DNA of 64,000 nucleotides from Paralithodes platypus. Taxonomy: Eukaryota > Arthropoda > Malacostraca > Decapoda > Lithodidae. The translations under genes and the position numbers were made by a program. Positions 44,734-55,002 of the stretch are shown here, in pieces (position 1 is the first letter of the stretch; each line of letters begins with the position of its first letter). A model generated the notes under the pieces. It was not told where the DNA came from. It saw nothing but the letters and a program-made list of their open reading frames with translations, and made no database searches. The stretch spans positions 49,517,865 to 49,581,864 of the forward strand of contig CM064505.1 in NCBI GenBank assembly GCA_032716605.1, read 5' to 3'.

Positions 44734-45226
44734 GACTGTATTCGGTGTGACCCTGTCGGGCTATAATAAGGTCTATAAGTCCATAATTGGATTTTGTAGA
44801 GGGTACATCACGAGTTGTAAATATTACAACTCGACATAACATTATATTGGTATGTACTGGTCACCAATGAATAGTAAACACCCTATAGCCTATGCATACA
44901 CACACAGAATGTACGTATAGTGCGTATATTTATAATGTAAACAAGATAAACACTAGCCCTCCCCGCCACGGACACAATGTTGGGCGAGTTCTGAAATACT
45001 GCCAATGTTTATAGCCCAGGAGCAAAGCGAAAAGGTAGCCCACATTTTTAAATAGTCTCATACTTTCCATTTTGTGAAGCCAGAGTTGTATAGAAAGTGT
45101 AATTTGATAGCTGTGCATGTTGTCACGACGACCAATTATGGATATTATATAATTGTGTAATATTTATTCCAAAATCAACACATTTAGGCTTGAAGTACAT
45201 TGCCTCTTTTGATGCTATAGTGCTCG
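44734..45226. other. Unassigned stretch between two beta units
   Basis: About 490 bp without coding potential. It lies between TTAAs of beta units 2 and 3 and could itself be a TTAA-bounded unit or the remains of the older target. Confidence 0.35.
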
Positions 45227-45333
45227 TTAACCTCTGAAGTGCGCATGGGGGGTATGAGACACCACACTCCTGTGCTGACGTATTTGAGCTGTTCCCATCA
45301 CTAAAATATTTATTTTACCATAAATAGCATTAA
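45227..45333 (-). repeat. TTAA-bounded beta unit 3
   Basis: Ends in CATTAA, where the TTAA is shared with the left end of the transposase-bearing piggyBac copy. Confidence 0.65.
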
Positions 45334-45553
45334 CCCGGCAGCTACGGGAAGACTCTTAAGAGTTCCCCCGGCGGACTGCGGGAAGACTCTTAAGAGCAGA
45401 GCTTTTGAATGCGTATCAAAACCGCGCGTTTATAGGCAGGCGGCTAAAAATTGGTGTGGGTATAGTACTACATGTCAACTCTCGACACCACCCCGCCACA
45501 CGCTCGCCCCGCACTCGTGCAAGCACCACCACGCCAGTAACCAAGCACTAGTC

Positions 45554-48221
45554 ATGGAGCCCACACGTCCCTCACGCTCGCTCCCTGATGACACAACCAG
45601 CCCTCCTTCTGGTGGTGTCAGCCGCCGTGGAAGGCAGAGGGTGGCTGCTAAAGACCCTAGCTACCAGTACGACACGCCCTACAGCTCTGAGGACGAAACA
45701 CCAGCACCCAAAGCACAGAAAACACGTGCAAGCACTGCAAAAGTACAGAGGTCATTGGTGTTTCGGGACACTGCCACCACGACCCAGGCCACTGCAACAA
45801 CCACTACCACCACCACTGCCACCCCTGCCACCAGTACCAGCGACGCAGGAGGCCGCCCTAGGGCTGCAGAACCTGCGGGGGCAGGAAAAATCAAAGGCAC
45901 GGGCGTAGAGAAGAGAACCCGTACGCCAGCCACAGTGACCCTACCACCACCACCACCACCACCACCAGCCTCCCCTGGCCCGGCTGCCCCTGCTGCCCCT
46001 GCCGCCCCTGCTACCCCTGCCCAAGGAAAAGGAAGGGGAAGGGGAAGGGGAAAGGGAGAGGGAAAGCGACTGCTGGCCCTGCTGGCCCTGCTGTCCATGC
46101 CGGCCCTGCTGCCCCTGCTGCCCCTGCCGCCCCTGCCGCCCCTGCCCAAGGAACAGGGAAAGAGAAAGGGAAAAGGGCGACAGGCACCACCATCATCTTG
46201 CCTGCCTCCAGGGCCACAAGACCACGCACCACTGCCGCCCCTGCCGGCCCTTCTGTCCCTGTCCATAAGACTCCCGTACGTGTTAGAGTGACCCGAAAAA
46301 CTCTGACACCATCCAAGTATGCCGCCCTGCTGTTTGATGGTGATTCGCAGGGCATTGGCAGCCCGGGTTTCGACGACGAAGCCCTAGGACGGAACCAAGA
46401 GTGGGGGGATTTGGGAGTGGACAGTGGGAGTGAGTCGACGTCGGTGACGAGAATGAGGAAGGGCGTCTGTCAAGTGAAGAGGATGGTGATGATGATGCTG
46501 TGTTGTATCGCGACCATGGAAGTGATATTTCAGACAATGAAGCAGACGCAGACGACATTCCGATCCCTGGCTTGCCTTCGTTCGATTGGTCTGACGGGGT
46601 CAATTTTGTACCTGACGTGCCCCAGTTCAATCCTAGGACGTCAGGTACAACTGACGACTGGCCCTGTGACGAGCAAGCGAACGAAAGTGACTTCTTCCTC
46701 GCCTTTTTCGATATGGAGGTAATGACGTACATCATTGCCCAAACAAACGCCTACTACAGGTGGGTGTTTGGCAGATTGGACGTCATTTCTCCAAAAGCGA
46801 GAATACGAGGCTGGGTGGATACGACTGTGGAAGAATTCATGACGTTCTTTGCCTTGTTGTTCCTCATGCCTCTGTGCAAGAAGCATGTGTTGCAACACTA
46901 TTGGAAGCACGACCCTCTCATCGCCACCCCGACTTTCAATAAGTTCATGACTCATGACAGATTTTTGTTGCTGCTAAGATTTATGCACTTTGCAGACAAC
47001 GACAATCCTAACAGGATTGACAGGATATGGAAAGTTCGGGATGTGTTCACCATGTTGTTGGAGAGGTATAGGAAATACTTTTACCCCTTCCTCAATTTGG
47101 TGATTGATGAGTCGCTCGTGCTCTTCAAAGGACGTCTTGTTTTCAAGCAGTATATCCCCTTGAAAAGGCATAGGTTCGGAATCAAGCTCTTCGTTTTGTG
47201 TGACTGTGAAACTGGAATAGTGCTTGACATGATCGTGTATACAGGCACTGACATTGACATACCGAAAGCCGCTGCCAATGACCCCATGGGCATGTCAGGT
47301 GCCATCGTCAGGAAAATGTTGGCACCTTACCTGGGCAAAGGCCACATCATCTACACTGACAACTGGTATACTTCTGCTCTCTGCCAGTTTCTTCATGACA
47401 ACCAAACGGGGTCATGTGGGACTGTCAGAAAGACAAGAAAGTTTATGCCTAAGTTCACAGGTAATGTCATTCCTCTTATAGATGCCTCCTCCAGTGACAC
47501 ACCTTCTGAAGACGACCTGGCCCAGGAACACCGCGAGAGGCATGTCCGAAGAAGGCGACGAAAGGGGCAGAAATACAAGCAGCTCGAAAAGTGTGGGAAA
47601 GTGATAGCCCTGAAGTGGGAAGGACAAACGAGACGTCCACCTGCTTTCCACCGTCCACACAGGTGCCCAGATGGACTCTGGCAAAATCCACTACCGAACC
47701 AGGAAGACCATCTACAAGCCCGACATGGTAGTGGACTATACAAAGAACATGCGCATGGTGGACAAGTCTGACTGTCAGCTGTCAGGCGTTGAGTGTCTGA
47801 GGAAGACTGTGAAGTGGTATCACAAGCTCTTCCTCCACCTAGTTGACATCACGATGCTCAACGCCTACAACTTGTGGTTGGTGAAGAGGGAGATGTCCCC
47901 AAACCAGAAGCTGAAATTCCGGGAGTTCGTCTATAACGTGTCCTACCAACTCCTGGAGAAGTATGGCACCACCACTCACAGACGTACGGCATGGCGTGGG
48001 CTCACGTTCCTGACCGCATCCAGCTGGGTGTCGAAAGACACTACACAACCAACACCGAGCTGATTGGCACTCGTCACAGGCAGGTGCAGTGCCACGTCTG
48101 CAGCTCCAGTGTGAGAAAACCCCACGCCACCAAAAGAGTCACCTCAATGTGCGCGGAGTGCAAAGTTGCACTCTGCTTGGGTGACTGCTTCAGGGACTAC
48201 CACACCTTCAAGAATTACTGA
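45554..48221 (+). pseudogene. piggyBac transposase with C-terminal Cys-rich domain
   Basis: Starts MEPTRPSRSLPDD. The N-terminal part is low-complexity (Thr, Pro/Ala and Gly/Lys/Arg tracts) and changes frame at about 46200-46290 and 46440. The catalytic domain runs open from about 46443: FVPDVPQFNPRTSG, then NLVIDESLVLFKGR (first Asp), IIYTDNWYTSALC (second Asp) and, after a 1-nt shift near 47630, NMRMVDKSDCQ (third Asp region). A second shift lies near 47995. The C-terminal zinc-ribbon-like domain reads CHVCSSS ... MCAECKVALCLGDCFRDYH, as in piggyBac transposases. The DDD set is recognisable but the gene cannot make a full protein as it stands. Confidence 0.88.
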
Positions 48222-48608
48222 GTGTCGCCCCCTGCCCTGCCCTGCCCTGGACTCGCCCCCTGCCCTGCCCTGCCCTGGACTCGCGTCCTACCTTACCTGA
48301 CCTGACCTAATTGATCACGCTACCTCATAATGTAACATATATTATATAATGTATAAGTTCCAAAGATGTCCCTGTGATATAGCTTTTACATGATATAATT
48401 GTATGTTTCATTATTTAGTTTATAAGTTTCAAAGATTTACATGTAATATGCCTTCTTTTTTTAGTATATCAATATATATGTTTGTTATAGCCTAAGTAAT
48501 GTGTATATATTTTCTTACCTCAAATGAATTGTACAAAAATAAATATGTTTCAATAAATCCTGTCAAACCTACTAAGATAATAAAATAAAACAATAAAAAA
48601 AAAAAAAA

Positions 48609-48690
48609 CAAGGTCATGTCATTGTATTTTTACAATATGATATATTCTATGAATATTTCATATTGTTTGAATACAATAGCATGATCTTGT
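48609..48690. repeat. Short foldback repeat flanked by poly-A
   Basis: CAAGGTCATGTCATTGTATT at the left and its inverted counterpart CAAGATCATGCTATTGTATT at the right form arms of about 33 bp around a short AT loop, with A runs on both outer sides. Confidence 0.6.
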
Positions 48691-48746
48691 AAAAAAAAAA
48701 AAAAATCAAAAATGTTCTAAACAGTATAAAACCTTCCCCATAACCC

Positions 48747-48824
48747 CCTCCTGGATTCGATCCCACTACCCTACCACACTTTGAGTTTTCCAGTCCGCGA
48801 CCTTACCAACCATGCCACAGGAGC
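48747..48824 (-). pseudogene. tRNA-like pseudogene
   Basis: The minus strand starts GCTCCTG and ends CCAGGAGG, pairing as an acceptor stem at six of seven positions. An A-box-like TGGCATGGTTGGTAAGG and a B box GGATCGAATCC lie at tRNA spacing, with an extra variable segment. The anticodon arm contains GGAAAAC (GAA possible) but its stem is weak. Probably a tRNA-derived repeat. Confidence 0.5.
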
Positions 48825-49664
48825 TCATACCAAATATCACTCAAAACTTCGTGTCTACAATCGAAATGACAATATACAACAACAACAAAATTATCCCACC
48901 AATTTACGTTTGTAAATTGATGGGATTATCAATTATATCATGCCAAGGTTTATAAAAGTTTGTCTCTGTCAAGAATTAGTAATTATATAACTTTATTCTG
49001 TCAAAAATTGCCCAAACACTCAGCAAAATTGCCCCTCTCAGTTTGACTCGAGTCATTATCACACGGTCAAGCAGTCACTGGGTGACCCTTGCTGCTCCCT
49101 CCAGCCACAGCAGCTCTCTCTGGGAACAAAATTTGTATAAATACAATAATGCATAAAATACTCTTCACAAATACATTTGTATTGTATAATATTGTAAATA
49201 ATAGTGAATAATAACTGTGTGGGTGTCGAAAATTGCTCAACCATCTTTCTTATGTCTCGCCTACGCCCTTACGCGCATATATTGGATTATACATAGTCAT
49301 GACTGTCATACAAATACTTGCAGTAGGTCTCGAATATACATTTAGATTGCATATTACTTGGAAATAAATAAATATAAGTTTTCTGGTGGCAATCTACCAT
49401 TTCGCAAGTGTAAGGCGACACCAGTCTATATTTAGCTCTCTATCAGGAAAGGTTAAGCCGATGTTTACTGACCACCCACCCTCGTTCCTGGTCTATAATA
49501 TAGTACTTTATTTACAGTCAATGGCCTACATGTTTCTGTGGTACTTCACATTTGTCTAAAATGCAATGTCTGCTTGCATAAAAATGCAATTCTGAAGTCC
49601 ATTTATACGTACCATGTATTTGAGCTGTTTCCATTACTAACATATTTATTTTACCATAAATAGC

Positions 49665-50198
49665 ATTAATACTTCTCCATATGCGCCTATTATAGGTTGA
49701 TTATAAAGGTATTATCCTGTTACAACAATAAAACAAGTGGAAACAGCGTTTGGATGGTCAAAATCGGCGATACAGGCCGGGAGTTACATAATGTATGGCT
49801 GAGGCAACCTCCTTGCCCGCCACTTTTCCCCAAGTCTGGAGAGACACTGTCGATCGATACTCTCTCTCTCTCTCTTGCACTCGCTTGCTAACAGTGATGA
49901 CAATGCCCTGCTTGCAACTCGCTAATGTTAGCACGAAAATATACCACAGAATAAGGGAATAACAGGGAAAATAGGTGATAACTGAAGGAGGGGAGGAAAG
50001 TGGGGAAGGAGGGGAGGTAGAGGAGTGATATTTTGCATGGCCCAGGGGCAAAACAAAATAAAAAATAAAAAAATAAATGTTTTTATTTTTATTTTTTTTC
50101 GGTGTTTTAAATTGATTTTTTTTCCCCCTGACTCTTAAGAGTCTTCCCGCAGTCCGCCGGGGGAACTCTTAAGAGTCTTCCCGCAGTTCCCGGGTTAA
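49665..50198 (-). mobile_element. alpha unit copy 3 (right end of the piggyBac copy or a MITE)
   Basis: From inner TTAA 49665-49668 to CGCAGTTCCCGGGTTAA at 50198. Same content as alpha copies 1 and 2. Confidence 0.65.
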
Positions 50199-50651
50199 TA
50201 CTTATCCATGTGCGCCTATTTTAGGTTGATTATAAAGGTATTAACCTGTTACAGCAATAAAACAAGTGGAAACAGCATTTGGATGGTCAAAATCGGCGAT
50301 ACAGGCCGGGAGTTACATAATGTATGGCTGAGGCAACCTCCCTCCCCTCCTCCCCTCCCCTTGTCTGGAGAGACACTGTTACGCAATAGTCTCTCTCTCA
50401 CTCTTTCCCACGCTTGGTAACAGCCCTGCTACCAACTCGCTAATGTTAGCACAAAAATAGACCACAGATTAAGGGAATAACAGGGAAAATAGGTGATAAC
50501 TGAAGGAGGGGAGGAAAGTGGGGAAGGAGGGGATGTGGAGGAGTGATATTTGGCATGGCCCAGGGGCAAAAAAAAAAATAATTGGGTTTTAAATGGATTT
50601 TTTTTAGGCCCAGGATCTTAAGAGTCTTCCCGCAGTCGCCCGGGGAAACTC

Positions 50652-51824
50652 TTAACCCGGCAACTGCTGGAAGACTCTTAAGAGTTTCCCCGGGCGACTG
50701 CGGGAAGACTCTTAACCCGGCAAGCGCGATAGGCCTCACGGAAGGCTTCCTATAGGGAACACGATAGGCCTCACGGAAGCAGGACCATAAAAAAAGCCTT
50801 CCATAAAAAAAAAGGGCCTATCAAAACAAAGGAATTTGTCTCTAGGTGAGATAATTCCCCTCCAGTACTCATCCATGTAAATCTCACCCACCCCCCTCCC
50901 CTCCTTCCCCACCTTATTCCCCCTCCCTCCCTCCTCAATTATCACCTATTTTTCCTCTTATTATCATCATTTATCGGTTATTTTCTCTCCCGCGATAATG
51001 TAGCACAAGTGGGTTGCATAAAAGATCGTTATGCAACACCCAGACACCGGCAACACCGCCTCCCTCGTCTCAGTTGACTCCCAGACAGCGAGAGGGGAGG
51101 GCTGCCTGTCTCTCTCTCTCGCCTGAGATTATGACCGGGTGGCCAATATCTTCGTTTTTCACCACCCATATGCTTTTCCCACTTATTTTAGCACTCTTGA
51201 AGGTTCATATATACATCATATATGTAAAATAAAAGCATACCGAAAACAAATAATGGTTTATATTGTAAATATAACGAATTCTGTCAGAATCCAGGGCTAG
51301 AAATGCACAAATAACTACCCTAGCACCTACGTCTATATCGCGCTTGTCAGGTTAAGAGTCTGGGGGGAAAAAAATCCATTTAAAACACCCCCCCCCCCAA
51401 AAAAAAATTATTTTGTTGTTTTTTTATTTTTTTTAGTTTTTATTTATTTTTTGCCCCTGGGCCATACCAAATATCACTCCTCCACCTCCCCGCCTTCCCA
51501 ACCTCCTTCAGTTATCACCTATTTTCCCTGTTATTCCCTTATGCTGTGGTCTATTTTCGTGCTAACATTAGCGAGTTGGTAGCAGGGCGTTGTCATCACT
51601 GTTACCAAGCGTGGGAAAGAGCGAGAGACTATTGCGTAACAGGGTCTCTCCAGACAGGGGGAGGGTAGGAGGGGAGGGAGGTTGCCTCAGCCATACATTA
51701 TGTAACTCCCGGCCTGTATCGCCGATTTTGACCATCCAAACGCTGTTTCCACTTGTTTTATTGTTGTAACAGGTTAATGCCTTTATAATCAACCTTTAAT
51801 AGGCGCATATGGATAAGTATTAAT
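50652..51824 (+). mobile_element. alpha unit copy 5, split by the gamma unit
   Basis: It starts TTAACCCGGCAACTGCTGG inside copy 4. Its second CTCTTAAGAG palindrome is split at TTAA (50712-50715 and 51352-51355) by the gamma unit, after which GAGTCTGGGGGGAAAA and the rest of alpha resume to TAAGTATTAA at 51824. Confidence 0.72.
50712..51355. mobile_element. piggyBac-type MITE, gamma family
   Basis: TTAA-bounded, 644 bp. The left end is CCCGGCAAGCGCGATAGG and the right end read inward is CCTGACAAGCGCGATATAG. No transposase. Inserted in the terminal palindrome of alpha copy 5. Confidence 0.72.
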
Positions 51825-53068
51825 GCTATTTATGGTAAAATAACGATGTTAGTGATGGGAACAGCTCAAATACAAAGATGAAAGATCGGAGACAGAGGGT
51901 ATTGGTGAATGGAATAGGCTCGGGGTGGAGGGAAATTACAAGTGGGGTACCTCAGGGATCTGTGTTGGGACCATTGCTGTTCGTTATATTTATCAACGAC
52001 TTGCCTGAAGTTATAACTAATGGAAGTGAGGTATACCTGTATGCGGATGACACTAAACTGTATAGAAGAGTGAGGAGTAAGGAAGATATGGGTTTGCTTC
52101 AAGGAGATGTGGAGGGCATGAAGGGATGGTCTGAGCATTGGTTAATGCCTTTTCATCCAAAAAAATGCAAGTACATGCGGATTGGGACCAGCAAGATAGA
52201 CAAGTAGGATACAGTATGTATGAAGCGATGGAGGAAGTGAGTGCAGAAAAGGATATAGGAGTAGTGATAGATAATAAGTTAAATTTCTCAGAACATTTAG
52301 CGGAAAAGATAAACAAAGCCAATAGAATTGTAGGGCTGATAAGGAGGACATTTGTGTCACTTGACGAAGAAATCTTCAGGAATCTATATACAGCGCTGGT
52401 TAGGCCACACCTGGAATATGCAAACCAGGTGTGGGCTCCATATATGGTAAAGGATATAGAAGCAGTGGAGAAAGTGCAGAGAAGAGCTAGCAAGCTGGTA
52501 CCAACGTTGAAGAACGCGGGCTATGAGCAGAGGTTGAGGACACTGGGGCTTCCGACACTGGCATATAGGAGAAACAGAGAGGAAATGATAGAGACTTTTA
52601 AGATAGTGTCAGGAAAGTACGATGAGGATGTGTGTGAAGGTACCTCCTTGAGGGGGGAGGGAACAAGAACGAGAGGACACTCTAAGAAAATTTACAAAGA
52701 AAGAAATAGGCTTGAGAAGGCGAAGAACTCATTTTGTGATAGAGTGGTAAAGGAGTGGAACGCACTGCCCCAGTATGTAGTCGATTCCGAATCAATAAGG
52801 GAGTTTGAAAGTAATCTTGATAAAGCATGGGGAAGACAAGATTTGAAGTTTGATTATAAAACAAAAATACAGAATAGTAAAAATGTTGCGTCTGCTACCG
52901 CCGCCGCCAACACCGTGAACGACCGCAGCAGTGCAAGCACTGGTACTGAGCTGGATACACAGGCATAGTTTGCCTTTTTCCAGAGGATCTACTGTAAGAA
53001 ACTGTAAGAAAATACGTGCGCACAGGAGTGTGGTGTCTCATACCCCCCATGCGCACGTTTTAGGTTAA
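51821..53068 (+). repeat. TTAA-bounded beta unit, interrupted by a non-LTR insertion
   Basis: The left part 51821-51873 and the right part 53010-53068 together give the beta unit. AAATAC is duplicated at 51868-51873 and 53010-53015 around the insertion. Confidence 0.7.
51874..53009 (+). pseudogene. Non-LTR RT insertion, 5' truncated (CR1-group-like)
   Basis: Starts just before GVPQGSVLGPLLFVIFINDLP and the catalytic LYADDTKLYR. After a frameshift near 52200 it continues through KDIGVVIDNKLNFSEHL, RPHLEYANQVWAPY and TRTRGHSKKIY to the C-terminal VVKEWNALPQYVV, with a Ser/Ala-rich end at 52968. The 3' end is two copies of CTGTAAGAAA. A 6-bp AAATAC duplication flanks it. It is a different lineage from the CR1-like copies at 7.7 and 21.5 kb. 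Confidence 0.8.
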
Positions 53069-53119
53069 GAGTCTTCCGGCACTTGCCGGGTTAAACAGTA
53101 GGGCTATTACTGATGCCTC

Positions 53120-53389
53120 CCTATTGTCATACACATTCTCTTGGCCTCCCATCTCTCTTCTCCATTCTCTATACATTTTCAAACTTGTCTTTTCATCCAT
53201 TTCACTCTTCCATTGTTTGGTGTCCCACATTCTTACCTTTGTCTTTATCTCTTCATTTGTTACCATACCTCCTTTAATCCCTACCATTTTTCTGTCCTCT
53301 ATTAATCCTTTTATCCATCTATTCTTCTGTTTTTGTTCCTTCATCAATTCTACTATTCTTCCAAGCAGTTGATTCCCTTTCTCTCTCAA
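53120..53389 (-). pseudogene. Fragment of a non-LTR ORF2 C terminus
   Basis: The minus strand reads KTKVRMWDTKQWKSEMDEK, SLKMYREWRREMGGQENVYDN, then ASVIALLF, and stops where the TTAA of the alpha copy 4 end begins (53091). The W-x3-M ... SL-x-YR-W ... YDN pattern is like regions after the RT in non-LTR elements, but the call is tentative. Confidence 0.35.
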
Positions 53390-53593
53390 TGTAGGCTATA
53401 TTATAAGTATTTAGTTGCCAAACTGTATAGCCTATACCTCTTAGCTCGCCCAGTTGGGCTTACTTTAATTAAGTATAAATATGGCAAATTATTCGTCTTT
53501 GTGGTACTGCTTGACACAATTTATCATGATATGCTCTATGTAAACAGTCAAAATATGGAAGAGTATTCAAAAAGCCTGAAATCCAATGTTAAA
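53390..53593. other. Unassigned spacer
   Basis: AT-rich, no recognised feature. Confidence 0.3.
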
Positions 53594-54098
53594 TTAACCC
53601 GGGAACTGCAGGAAGACTCTTAAGAGTTCCCCCGGCGGACTGCGGGAAGACTCTTAAGAGTCAGGGAAAACAAAAATCAATTTAAAACGCCGATTTTTTT
53701 TTTTTTTTTTTTTTTTGCCCCTGGGCCATGCCAAATATCACTCCTCCACCTCCCCTCCTTCCCCAGTTTCCTCCCCTCCTTCAGTTATCACCTATTTTCC
53801 CTGTTATTCCCTTTTCCTGTGGTCTATTTTCGTGGTAACATTAGCGAGTTGGTAGCAGGGCGTTGTCATCACTGTTAGCAAGCGAGTGCAAGAGAGAGAG
53901 AGAGTATCGATCGACAGTCTCTCTCCAGAGGTGGAGGAAAGTGGTGGGCTGGGAGGTTGCCTCAGCCATACATTGTGTAACTACCGGCCTGTATCGCCGA
54001 TTTTGACCATCCAAACGCTGTTTCCACTTGTTTTATTGTTGTAACAGGTTAATACCTTTATAATCAACCTATAATAGGCGCATATGGATAAGTATTAA
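53594..54098 (+). mobile_element. alpha unit copy 6
   Basis: TTAACCCGGGAACTGCAGG to TAAGTATTAA, uninterrupted, 505 bp. It includes a T run near 53694-53716 and a GA run. The next bases, CCTAAGACATGCGCACAGGG, look like a degraded beta unit. Confidence 0.72.
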
Positions 54099-54695
54099 CC
54101 TAAGACATGCGCACAGGGGTTTTTCTACAGGGTGATACTGTGCGCATGTATGATGATTTTGGGACCCATTGCCAATTTCGATAAAAAGTACATCAGCGTG
54201 TAGGGAATGTTTGCGTGCATCGGCCCATATATATTTGACCCCCCAAAAAATGTCTGGGGGGGGGTGGGGGAACGGTCCGTAGTTGAAAAATTTGGAGCGA
54301 ATGGCACCACGCGGCTAGATTGTCATCGCGCGGCGAGATTTCCCTGCCGAATTTTCACGCGCCCAGGGGATAGAACCAGAGGGAGGAGGGGGTGGGTTAC
54401 CGCGTATTATCACGTATATCTCCTTTTTTTATCCCTTTTAGGCTATGTAGAGTACGTATATATGTGTAGGCCACCCATATAACAATGAATATGCCTCATA
54501 GTGACCAAAAATTGCAATATATAAGGCAATTATAAAAGAATTTTTAGGCGGGAATGAAGATGGGTTGGAGGTTTGGCGGCAATTTATGAGCTTAGAGTGT
54601 GGTTTGCGCTATAATATTACGTATATCTCGTACTTAGAGCACTGTCATGCTATAATACAGACTTGTACGTATGTAGACGTGCCATATATCAATAT
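54099..54695. other. Unassigned sequence ending in part of the 207-bp satellite
   Basis: From about 54610 the sequence CTCGTACTTAGAGCACTGTC through CCATATATCAATAT is the 3' half of the satellite unit seen at 63376-63880. The rest is unassigned. Confidence 0.5.
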
Positions 54696-55002
54696 TTATT
54701 AGTGGCCCCTCCATCATTGACGAACATGCCTATTACATAAGGCATCCTCTTCAAACACTAATCCGCCGTAGTTTGAATCTACCGCGCAGAGCATTTAAAA
54801 ACTGAGGAGCCTTCATCATGAGCGCACGCGACCTCACTCATGGCTTCAGTCATTATGAATTGGGTTCTCACTACGAAAAAACTTCGTAAAAAATAAAAAC
54901 AAAAAGAAAATAAGAATAACTATCCAATAAGCTTTCCATCATATCGTGGATGTACTTGTGTGGATTTCTGACCAGACGCTGAATCAGGCGTCATTCCTCC
55001 TT
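54696..55002 (+). repeat. DIRS B 5' inverted terminal repeat
   Basis: TTATTAGTGGCCCCTCCATC to GCGTCATTCCTCCTT, mirrored at 63027-63332. It likely carries the promoter. I see no clear TATA box that I would call. Confidence 0.85.

Larger units (their letters stand above)
48222..49664. other. 3' region of the piggyBac copy
   Basis: Non-coding. It holds a CCCTGCCCTGCCCTGGACTCG duplication just after the transposase stop (48228-48285), AT-rich sequence, poly-A runs near 48590 and 48690, a short hairpin, a tRNA-like unit, and a partial beta unit at about 49610-49668. Confidence 0.5.
45330..50198 (+). mobile_element. piggyBac element with transposase (candidate boundaries)
   Basis: The left TTAA at 45330 is followed by CCCGGCAGCTACGGGAAG and a second GGGAAGACTCTTAAGAG block. 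The right end at 50195-50198 has the mirror of this arrangement. The two termini agree at about 60 of 63 positions when read inward. A piggyBac transposase lies between. The right-hand 0.5 kb is also what the alpha MITEs consist of, which suggests they derive from this element. An alternative is that 49665-50198 is just an alpha MITE and the true right end is lost. Confidence 0.6.
50195..53094 (-). mobile_element. alpha unit copy 4, split by later insertions
   Basis: The main part is 50195-50655. Its outer terminal piece, GAGTCTTCCGGCACTTGCC then GGGTTAA, lies at 53065-53094. The split is at the TTAA inside its own CTCTTAAGAG terminal palindrome, where alpha copy 5 has inserted. Confidence 0.7.

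Noticed and set aside
45588..46355. Long Ala/Val/Gly-rich frames on the opposite strand of the piggyBac N terminus.
   Set aside because: They are shadows of GC-rich simple repeats and have no domain.
51824..53094. CCGGGTTAA at 53094 as the right end of the transposase-bearing piggyBac copy.
   Set aside because: The 53065-53094 piece completes alpha copy 4, which was split by later insertions. 50198 is a better match to the left terminus.
54099..54600. A gene in the G-rich 54207-54482 frame.
   Set aside because: Only a short open frame without motifs, next to piggyBac-derived sequence.
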